From CAZKUR01 sp964556005 (lineage in GTDB: Bacteria; Bacteroidota; Ignavibacteria; Ignavibacteriales; Ignavibacteriaceae), in contig CAZKUR010000112.1 in NCBI GenBank assembly GCA_964556005.1, positions 1-11,205 on the forward strand: 11,205 bases of DNA. The letters run 5' to 3'. A program made the translations under genes and the position numbers. This document shows, one piece after another, positions 1 through 5,054 of the stretch. How positions within the stretch are numbered: position 1 is the stretch's first letter; every line of letters starts with the position of its first letter. Under the pieces are notes generated by a model. The model saw nothing but the letters and a program-made list of their open reading frames with translations, was not told the DNA's origin and did no database searches.

Positions 1-99
1 AAACTTGTCTTCCCTCATATTCATTATCTTAACAAAAGTCATTTAAAATATTTTCTCACTTCATTCGTCTTAATTAATAAGAAACAAGAATACCGGTTA

Positions 100-642
100 A
101 TGACAGAACAAGCAAGAATAATCGAACAGACTTTTGCGAGGGAAAAAAGAGGACTATTCGGTTTCATCAGGAGGTTCGTTCCTTCCAATGAAGACGCTGA
201 GGATATTTTACAGGAAGTGTTCTATCAATTTGTCAGTTATGCAAATATAGAGCTGATTGAAAAAGTCAATAACTGGTTATTTAAAACCGCTAAAAATAAA
301 ATAATCGATAGAAGCAGGAAGAAAAAAACGGAGACTTTTTCAGATACGATTCGTGAGGATTTTGATGAGGAAGAAACTTTTTCAATCGAAGACTTTCTTC
401 CTTCAATCGATTTAACTCCGGAAGATTTATTTCTGCGGGATGAGTTTAACGAAAAATTTGAATCTGCTTTGGCAGAGCTTCCGCCGGGGCAAAGGGATGT
501 TTTCCTGATGTCCGAAGTCGACGGATTATCATTTAATGAAATATCGGAATTAACGGGTTTAAATGTAAATACACTTTTATCGCGCAAACATTATGCGGTA
601 AAGTTTTTAAAGAAAAAATTAAATAAATATTTAAACGGGTAA
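100..642 (+). CDS. ECF-type RNA polymerase sigma factor (sigma-70 family)
   Basis: A 180-residue protein with the two-domain layout of an extracytoplasmic-function sigma factor, which directs RNA polymerase core to a specific promoter set. Region 2 spans about residues 10-75, with the core-binding stretch EDAEDILQEVF at 31-41 and the -10-binding part NNWLFKTAKNKIIDRSRKK at 57-75. An acidic linker covers about 82-110. Region 4 covers about 115-175, with the helix-turn-helix around LPPGQRDVFLMSEVDGLSF at 127-145 and the recognition helix near NVNTLLSRKHYAV. Length is normal for the family. ATG at 100 is the only good in-frame start near the domain's beginning. The Shine-Dalgarno is weak, as is common in Bacteroidetes relatives. 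It is the first gene of a tight four-gene operon, with 4 bases to the next gene. No classical anti-sigma factor follows; the neighbouring small membrane protein is the only candidate partner. The regulon is unknown. Confidence 0.93.
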   Translation: MTEQARIIEQTFAREKRGLFGFIRRFVPSNEDAEDILQEVFYQFVSYANIELIEKVNNWLFKTAKNKIIDRSRKKKTETFSDTIREDFDEEETFSIEDFLPSIDLTPEDLFLRDEFNEKFESALAELPPGQRDVFLMSEVDGLSFNEISELTGLNVNTLLSRKHYAVKFLKKKLNKYLNG

Positions 643-646
643 CTAT

Positions 647-946
647 ATGCATCACACAAATAAAGGAAAACATATTTTCCGGGCAATAGCATTCGGGATT
701 TCTTTTCTCGTATTATTTTCTCTTCTCGTATTCTTATTATGGAATTGGCTGATGCCTGCAATATTCGGACTTCCGACAATAACTGTTTTCCAGGCATTCG
801 GCCTTTTGCTTTTCTCAAAAATATTATTCTTCGGCTTTCATAAACGCGTCGGCCCGCCAAGCTACAAGGCAAGGGAGTACTGGAGAAAAAGATTTGAAGA
901 AGAGCATAATGCGGCGGGTGAAAATTTAGGCGAGGAAAAAATTTAA
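647..946 (+). CDS. Small two-helix inner-membrane protein, sigma-factor partner candidate
   Basis: A 99-residue protein with two predicted membrane helices at about residues 13-38 and 45-64. They are separated by the short turn AIFGLPTIT, which includes the WNWLMPAIFGLP motif at 32-43. A charged, probably cytoplasmic tail follows (about 65-99, rich in K/R then E). No signal peptidase site, zinc-binding or other catalytic motif is visible. From memory, small proteins with a WNWL-P-IFGLPTIT-type core occur next to ECF sigma genes in Bacteroidetes and Proteobacteria; I know no defined function. It starts 4 bases after the sigma stop and ends 1 base before the methyltransferase start, so translational coupling is likely. 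It could restrain or localise the sigma factor or simply be co-regulated. It lacks the usual anti-sigma N-terminal domain, so an anti-sigma role is only an inference. Confidence 0.85.
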   Translation: MHHTNKGKHIFRAIAFGISFLVLFSLLVFLLWNWLMPAIFGLPTITVFQAFGLLLFSKILFFGFHKRVGPPSYKAREYWRKRFEEEHNAAGENLGEEKI

Positions 947-947
947 T

Positions 948-1559
948 ATGCTAAAATCAATTTCAAGGCAGTTTGGAAATCCGCACGGCTTACTTGGACA
1001 GCTCGTCGGGGTTATTTTAGCAGTCAACAACAATGAAAGAATTAATTGGCTTATTTCCGAAATGAACATTAAGCCCGATGACAAAATTCTTGAAATAGGT
1101 TACGGTCCCGGTGTAGCCATACAAAATATATCATCACAGCTTACAACCGGCTCTATTACCGGGATCGATATTTCCGAAGTGATGATGAAACAAGCAGTTA
1201 AAAGAAATGAAGCTGCGGTTCAAAGCGGTAAAGTCAGGCTTATTAGAGGCACTGCAGATAATCTAAACAAGGAAGAAAAATTCGATAAAATTTTCGGAAT
1301 GAACGTGCATATATTCTGGAAGGATCCTGTTCAAGAAATAGAAAAATTAAAACAATTATTAAATGATTCCGGTGAGATTATTCTTGCGCTTCAGCCGAGG
1401 TTTGCAAAAACAGAAGGAATGGTTTTGGAAGAAGCCGAAAAAACGAAAAACTACTTTCGTAAAGCCGGATTAAACATATTGAATTTCTCAATGCTTCGCT
1501 TAAAACCTCAGGCGGTGTTTTGTGTAATCGGGGCAGTCGGTAGTAATATTGAAAATTAA
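948..1559 (+). CDS. Class I SAM-dependent methyltransferase
   Basis: A 203-residue Rossmann-fold methyltransferase. SAM-binding motif I is ILEIGYGPGVAI at residues 48-59, and the acidic end of strand 2 is in GIDIS (Asp74). Motif IV-like sequence is KIFGMNVHIFWKDP (114-127) and a later strand is EIILALQPR. The N-terminus FGNPHGLLGQLVGVILAVNN resembles the FGxPxGxxGxxxGxxMxxxN leader of a widespread family of small stand-alone methyltransferases with unassigned substrates. Methylation of a small molecule or lipid is as likely as any other target; the sequence does not fix it. ATG at 948 follows the previous stop by one base, with GAGG at 932-935 as a rather distant ribosome-binding site. No signal peptide, so cytoplasmic. 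Third gene of the sigma-factor operon. Confidence 0.9.
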   Translation: MLKSISRQFGNPHGLLGQLVGVILAVNNNERINWLISEMNIKPDDKILEIGYGPGVAIQNISSQLTTGSITGIDISEVMMKQAVKRNEAAVQSGKVRLIRGTADNLNKEEKFDKIFGMNVHIFWKDPVQEIEKLKQLLNDSGEIILALQPRFAKTEGMVLEEAEKTKNYFRKAGLNILNFSMLRLKPQAVFCVIGAVGSNIEN

Positions 1560-1589
1560 AATCATTAAAAATATTATTTTGGTGATGTT

Positions 1590-1802
1590 ATGGAAATTCT
1601 AATTTTAAAAACTAACATAAATTCAAAAAGCGATTTCATTCCGGTTAAAGATTTTCTCCGCTATTTTTATGATATCAAAGATTGTTCAATCGATCTTGAG
1701 GACATTGATAAAGTTGTTAGAATAACAGGTAACAACCTGGATCTTAATGAAGTTATTTCACGTGTTAACGGCCTTGGTTTTCAGTGTGAAGAATTACAGT
1801 AG
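1590..1802 (+). CDS. Small HMA-like (ferredoxin-fold) protein without CxxC
   Basis: A 70-residue protein with an apparent beta-alpha-beta-beta-alpha-beta pattern: EILILKTNI, then helix FIPVKDFLRYFYDI, strands CSIDLEDID and KVVRITG, helix DLNEVISRVNGLG, and terminal strand FQCEEL. This is the topology of heavy-metal-associated domains. The first loop reads NINSKSDF, however, and has no MxCxxC; the only cysteines are Cys32 and Cys66, far from the metal-site position. Copper or mercury chaperoning is therefore unlikely, and a protein-interaction or structural role fits better. Start ATG at 1590 has GGTGAT just upstream. It lies 30 bases after the methyltransferase and ends the operon. The fold assignment is inferred from the pattern of hydrophobic strands. 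Confidence 0.8.
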   Translation: MEILILKTNINSKSDFIPVKDFLRYFYDIKDCSIDLEDIDKVVRITGNNLDLNEVISRVNGLGFQCEELQ

Positions 1803-1927
1803 AAAAATACTTTTGTAATGCTGCTCAACTCTAAGAGTGTAAATAAACCATCCCTGAAAATGATGAACTTAAATAAGTGGCCGGCCAAAATGAAGATAAA
1901 AGTCATTGTGAGTTAACTAAAAAGGCC

Positions 1928-1965
1928 TTGTCATTATTTATCATATAAATGACAAATTTTATTAT
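1928..1965 (+). terminator. Possible weak terminator of the sigma-factor operon
   Basis: An 8-base stem TTGTCATT/AATGACAA (1928-1935 with 1948-1955) encloses a 12-base AT-rich loop and is followed by ATTTTATTATT. It lies about 125 bases after the last stop of the operon. The stem is AT-rich and the loop large, so termination strength is doubtful. The stem sequence also resembles the TTGTCATT ends of the repeat family nearby, so it may be a repeat fragment instead. Confidence 0.4.
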
Positions 1966-2110
1966 TGAGTTGATAACTATGTTTTAACGTGGTGAAAAAT
2001 CAATCCTACGGAACCAACAGGATTCGGATTTGATTGTTGGTTGGGTGAATCCAAATTAACGAGGTCTTGCCTATCGGCGGACAATCTCACTTCAAATATT
2101 TTTAAAGTTA

Positions 2111-2168
2111 GAGATTACTTCACCCGACTTAAGATAATCCAACCACATGAGGTCGGGTTCGTAATGAC
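2111..2168 (-). repeat. Palindromic GTCATTACGAA...GAAGTAATCTC intergenic element
   Basis: Read on the minus strand, the element begins GTCATTACGAACCCGACC and ends AAGTCGGGTGAAGTAATCTC. It folds as an imperfect hairpin. ATTAC pairs with GTAAT (plus-strand 2114-2118 with 2161-2165), a small internal loop follows, and then CCCGAC pairs with GTCGGG (2123-2128 with 2152-2157), extended by one G-T and one A-T pair. The flanks resemble the GTCATT(A/G)CGA... and ...(A/G)CAATCTC/TAATCTC ends of interspersed repeats I recall from Bacteroidetes, Ignavibacteria and many uncultured bacterial genomes. Only one clear copy is in this window, so its repeat status rests on recall. Confidence 0.55.
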
Positions 2169-2243
2169 AAAATCAATTTGGGATTAACCACAAAGCAAAA
2201 TAAGTAATACCTAATCTTTTAGCGATTCTATATTTTACAACAA

Positions 2244-2897
2244 TTAAGCAATTGCAGCCCTGTTTCTATCAATCCAGTAACCCCATGCAACGATCAGCCA
2301 TTGAGCAAGACTTACAATTGCCATGGCCTGCACTGAAGGCGGCGGTGAACCGAACTCATTCATCACGTATATTACAAATAAAAATACTACCAATGCCCAG
2401 AAACTGATTTTACCAACTATATTTTTTGCTTTAGTAACGGAAAAATACAGGTATGCTCCCGCAAAAAATATAATCGATTCTAATATCATAGACGTTCCGG
2501 CATCGTTCCATAATCCTAATCCGACTTTTAAATTGCCCCAGGGGAAAATAGGTAAATCCGGAACGTGAACAATGAAATCGAGAACCCAGTGACTTAGTAC
2601 CAGCGCTCCCAACAATATTGATACTTTGACATTTTTCTTGAAAAAATAATATACTAAGCCGAAGAGGACACCCCAGATAATTGCAAAGAACAAACTATGT
2701 GAAAAAGGATAGTATGTAAATTTTAGAGGATTGGCAGCTGTATATCCCGGAATAATTTCAACTTTTTCCAATCCTATTAAAATAAATACAGGCCAAATAA
2801 GATCCATCCATTGCGCTGCCATGAAAAGTGTTCCGAGTGAAGGTTTAGTATCAACCTTTTTACCGGCAAAACCGGCGCCGAAATGTCCTATAAACAT
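2244..2897 (-). CDS. DUF457/YdjM-like membrane-bound metal-dependent hydrolase
   Basis: A 217-residue integral membrane protein with several hydrophobic helices (about 23-43, 68-86, 92-112, 137-154, 162-180 and 192-208). It carries the conserved polar residues of the YdjM/DUF457 family: GHFGAGF with His5 at the N-terminus, QWMDLIWP with Asp32, FSHSL with His67, and SHWVLDFIVHVPD with His103, Asp107 and His111. These histidines and aspartates are the presumed metal ligands. Family members are called metal-dependent hydrolases, but the substrate is generally unknown. Start ATG at 2897 is supported by CAGGAG seven bases upstream. It is a single-gene unit: a strong terminator at 2961-3030 separates it from the upstream gene, and its 3' side faces the plus-strand operon. 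Confidence 0.85.
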   Translation of the reverse strand: MFIGHFGAGFAGKKVDTKPSLGTLFMAAQWMDLIWPVFILIGLEKVEIIPGYTAANPLKFTYYPFSHSLFFAIIWGVLFGLVYYFFKKNVKVSILLGALVLSHWVLDFIVHVPDLPIFPWGNLKVGLGLWNDAGTSMILESIIFFAGAYLYFSVTKAKNIVGKISFWALVVFLFVIYVMNEFGSPPPSVQAMAIVSLAQWLIVAWGYWIDRNRAAIA

Positions 2898-2960
2898 TTA
2901 GTACTCCTGATTATTTAATTGGAAGGTAAACTGAAAATCTATTAAAGTTAATTAATAATT

Positions 2961-3030
2961 CAATAAAAATAAAACTAAAAAGGTGATATCTCTTTCATTT
3001 GTACTATCAATTGAAAAGATATCACCTTTT
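2961..3030 (-). terminator. Rho-independent terminator of the alpha/beta hydrolase gene
   Basis: A perfect 14-base inverted repeat pairs AAAAGGTGATATCT (2978-2991) with AGATATCACCTTTT (3017-3030). On the minus strand it is followed by the T-rich run TTTAGTTTTATTTTTATT. It begins 11 bases beyond the stop codon of the hydrolase gene that ends at 3041. The loop is about 25 bases and can pair further (CTTTC with GAAAG-like sequence). Confidence 0.85.
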
Positions 3031-3040
3031 AGAAGTTAAT

Positions 3041-4039
3041 TTATTTCAGGAAGTCATTTACAGCTTTCATAAATAGTACAGGCTGATCGACAAAAGTCAT
3101 ATGGCCGCTGTCCGGGAAAATGACAAGCTTCGAATCTTTAATCTTTTCATGCATTTCTTTTGCAAGCGACGGAGGGCATTCATCATGATCGCCGCAGGTA
3201 ATTAATGTCGGAACTTTGATAGATGAAAGCTTGTCAACATATTCAACCGACTTGAGGTTTCCATCAATAATATATTCACCGTCAGAACCCCACATTTCCC
3301 GATAGAGATCCCATGCCATTCCGCCTGTAGAGACAGGATCATAATTCGGATCAGGATGACGCTGGTATAAATATGGGAAATATCCTTCGCCCCAGGCTGC
3401 AATCATGTAATCATTTGTGTAACGATTCTGTTCGTAGGGCAGCCCGTTCCCGAAAAGCCCGGCTTTTTCCATCGAATCGATTTTGGCACGTAGAGAGGGT
3501 GCCATATTTTCTTTCATTTTCACAAATACTTCGTTCATCTGTTTTGTGCTTGGGAAAGTGCTGCACAATATCAAGTGCGTTAAATTTTTTTGATACTTTA
3601 ATGCGTAAGCCTGCGCCAGTACGCCGCCGTATGAATGACCGAGCAAACTCATTTTACCGAGATTTAATGCTTTCCTAACTGCTTCCACATCCTCAACCAT
3701 ATTTTCAACGGTATATTTAGTAACATCATCCAGTTTCTGGGATTTGCCCGATCCGCGTTCATCTATAAATATTAACCTGTGATGCTTTGCAAGCGGCACG
3801 AGGTAGGGAAGAAAATAATCATGAGATGCACCCGGGCCGCCGTGAACAATCATTAATGGCTTGCCGTGACCGAATTCTTCATAATATATCATTACACCGT
3901 TTGCATCGACATATCCCTGTTGAATTTGGTAGACCGGATTTCCGGTGTCTTTCAGGTTTTTAACTTTTGTTTCAGGTCGACATAAAACAAAAGAAGACAA
4001 CAGCATTATTAGGGTTGAAATTATTAAAAGTTGTTTCAT
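3041..4039 (-). CDS. Exported alpha/beta hydrolase, proline iminopeptidase-like
   Basis: A 332-residue alpha/beta-hydrolase of the proline iminopeptidase (peptidase S33) group. Visible features are the oxyanion-hole motif HGGPGA (66-71), DERGSGKS (93-100), the nucleophile elbow GHSYGG with Ser136 (134-139), the probable catalytic Asp286 in CGDHDECPP, and His313 in DSGHMTF. A variable cap domain lies at about 160-260. The family releases N-terminal proline from peptides or hydrolyses related amides and esters. The N-terminal MKQLLIISTLIMLLSSFVL is a signal peptide or anchor, so the enzyme acts outside the cytoplasm, unlike the classical cytosolic Pip. Cys20 follows VL rather than a small residue, so it is not a convincing lipobox. 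Start ATG at 4039 has a full AAGGAGG (4047-4053). It is monocistronic, with its own terminator. The exact substrate is unknown. Confidence 0.88.
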   Translation of the reverse strand: MKQLLIISTLIMLLSSFVLCRPETKVKNLKDTGNPVYQIQQGYVDANGVMIYYEEFGHGKPLMIVHGGPGASHDYFLPYLVPLAKHHRLIFIDERGSGKSQKLDDVTKYTVENMVEDVEAVRKALNLGKMSLLGHSYGGVLAQAYALKYQKNLTHLILCSTFPSTKQMNEVFVKMKENMAPSLRAKIDSMEKAGLFGNGLPYEQNRYTNDYMIAAWGEGYFPYLYQRHPDPNYDPVSTGGMAWDLYREMWGSDGEYIIDGNLKSVEYVDKLSSIKVPTLITCGDHDECPPSLAKEMHEKIKDSKLVIFPDSGHMTFVDQPVLFMKAVNDFLK

Positions 4040-4093
4040 TTTTATACCTCCTTGGAAAAGAAAAATTAATTTATCTTTTTCTACGTTTACAAA

Positions 4094-4115
4094 ATCTAAG
4101 TTAAAAATCTTAGAT
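4094..4115. promoter_or_regulatory. Inverted repeat upstream of the alpha/beta hydrolase
   Basis: ATCTAAG (4094-4100) and CTTAGAT (4109-4115) form a 7-base stem with an 8-base loop. The right arm is embedded in the palindrome TTAGATCTAA. It lies 55-76 bases upstream of the hydrolase start and about 190 bases after the stop of the CHRD gene on the same strand. It could be an operator, a 5' UTR hairpin, or a weak terminator for the CHRD gene (TTTTG follows on the minus strand). The rest of 4040-4301 shows nothing I recognise. Confidence 0.3.
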
Positions 4116-4301
4116 CTAAAAACCTCTTTAAATCAAATTTCCAAAATTAAATTGAACGCAATGCTGTATCCGGGAATTAGCATTTAAAGTTCTATTTAAT
4201 CTGTTATAAAAAACATTTTTCATATAAAGAAGATAATTATGACGTTTTTCACCTTAGTCCCTTTTAATATACTCTGCCGATAAATTGTAATTATTTAATA
4301 A

Positions 4302-4835
4302 CTACTTCTGTTTCTTTTCCATCATCATCCCAGAAGTTTTATGAATTTGCCCTCTTATTTCGCCGTCCGGATGTTTTGTGGTATGAATCAAAACATAAGT
4401 ATCCCCATTTTCCATCCATGTCTTTAGACTGTCTAAATTTACATCTTTACTTGTAATATCTCCTTTTGAAAGGATTCCGTTTTTTATACTTTCCGCCTTG
4501 CCTTTGAAAAGCCATACAGCAATGGAACCGTTCTTGCCTTTTGCAGCATGATGAATATGAGCCATTGTAACCGAATCGATATCTTTAAGACGAACTACAT
4601 AATGCACCATATCCCCGTTCTTACTAAATGTAAATTTAGCGATGCCCCTTGCATTGGTCTTAACGGGTGGAACTACATTCTTACCGGAAAGTTTCGCCGT
4701 AAAAGTCAATGCTTTCATAGCCGGTTTCATTGTACTCATCTTTTTATTTTGAGCAAACGCAACGGAAGAATTCGAAAGGTTCAATAACAACCCAATAACA
4801 AAAATTGAAACAAACATAACTAAAACATTTTTCAC
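4302..4835 (-). CDS. Exported CHRD-domain protein
   Basis: A 177-residue protein with one CHRD domain (named after chordin) at about residues 42-166. Signature elements are FTAKLSGKNVVPPVKTNARG (45-64), the histidine cluster MAHIHHA (91-97) followed by GKNGSIAVWLF, and the C-terminal YVLIHT...HPDGEIRGQI (147-164). An N-terminal signal peptide covers about 1-28 with a likely cut after SVAFA. CHRD domains form small beta structures of unknown biochemical role and are common in secreted bacterial proteins. There is no T9SS sorting domain, so the protein is probably periplasmic. The start is GTG at 4835, backed by AGGAGG at 4841-4846 with 5 bases spacing; the ATG at 4828 is out of frame and meets a stop at once. 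No clear terminator follows. The tail ends in a Met/Lys-rich stretch. Confidence 0.87.
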   Translation of the reverse strand: MKNVLVMFVSIFVIGLLLNLSNSSVAFAQNKKMSTMKPAMKALTFTAKLSGKNVVPPVKTNARGIAKFTFSKNGDMVHYVVRLKDIDSVTMAHIHHAAKGKNGSIAVWLFKGKAESIKNGILSKGDITSKDVNLDSLKTWMENGDTYVLIHTTKHPDGEIRGQIHKTSGMMMEKKQK

Positions 4836-4881
4836 AGATACCTCCTGCTTGTTAAATTCTTTACTTCGACGATTTAAATTA

Positions 4882-4918
4882 GATAACAGCAGGAATTTTA
4901 TTTGTGATAGTTGTTATC
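4882..4918. promoter_or_regulatory. Inverted repeat upstream of the CHRD gene
   Basis: GATAACA (4882-4888) and TGTTATC (4912-4918) form a 7-base inverted repeat separated by 23 bases. It lies 47-83 bases upstream of the CHRD gene's GTG start, where a promoter or operator would be expected. No confident -35/-10 pair was identified. The spacing could suit two half-sites or an mRNA stem. Confidence 0.25.
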
Positions 4919-4980
4919 GAAAGACGGATTAAATATTCAAGCGGTTATATTGTGATTATCTGTACAAAACAGCTTAAAAA

Positions 4981-5016
4981 TTGAAAAGAAAAAGCCCCAT
5001 GAAATTCATGGGGCTT
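4981..5016 (-). terminator. Rho-independent terminator of the giant secreted-protein gene
   Basis: A GC-rich 10-base stem AAGCCCCATG/CATGGGGCTT (4992-5001 with 5007-5016) has a 5-base loop. On the minus strand it is followed by TTTCTTTTCAA. It lies about 38 bases after the stop codon of the gene ending at 5055. This is a textbook terminator shape and isolates that gene from the CHRD gene downstream. Confidence 0.92.
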
Positions 5017-5054
5017 GAATGATTTAATGTTTTTTAATAATTAAAAGCAGCTGG

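Larger units (their letters stand above)
1803..2243. other. Convergent intergenic region with hairpins and degenerate repeat
   Basis: This 441-base stretch between the end of the plus-strand operon and the end of a minus-strand gene has no credible coding frame. It is rich in inverted repeats: a 10-base palindrome TGGCCGGCCA at 1878-1887; TTGTCATT/AATGACAA at 1928-1935 and 1948-1955; AATCCT/AGGATT at 2002-2007 and 2019-2024; GGATTC/GAATCC at 2020-2025 and 2047-2052; and the larger palindromic element at 2111-2168. It probably serves as a bidirectional termination zone and a landing site for interspersed repeat fragments. GTCATTGTGAG at 1902-1912 and ACAATCTCACTTC at 2081-2093 look like further decayed repeat ends. 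Confidence 0.6.

Noticed and set aside
1..99. Possible ECF autoregulatory promoter (AAC...CGTC) upstream of the sigma gene
   Set aside because: CGTC is present at 66-69, but the nearest AAC lies about 32 bases upstream, far from the usual spacing of about 16, so no promoter is called.
591..872. 93-residue minus-strand open frame across the sigma/membrane-protein junction
   Set aside because: It is antisense to two well-supported genes, has no recognisable domain, and its composition looks like a shadow of the plus-strand genes.
647..946. Calling the small membrane protein a classical anti-sigma factor
   Set aside because: It lacks the zinc-binding HxxxCxxC or the usual anti-sigma N-terminal domain; only its position suggests a link.
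1590..1802. Calling the 70-residue protein a copper or mercury chaperone
   Set aside because: The CxxC metal motif is absent from the expected loop.
2323..2568. 81-residue plus-strand open frame inside the DUF457 gene
   Set aside because: Antisense shadow of a gene with conserved family motifs; no ribosome-binding site or domain.
3018..3041. Terminator at 2978-3030 as an attachment site or transposon end
   Set aside because: The long perfect inverted repeat is fully explained by a rho-independent terminator next to a stop codon with a T-rich tail; there is no target duplication or transposase.
3945..4187. 80-residue plus-strand open frame over the hydrolase start and its upstream region
   Set aside because: It overlaps the hydrolase signal peptide and ribosome-binding site and has low-complexity content without a start signal.
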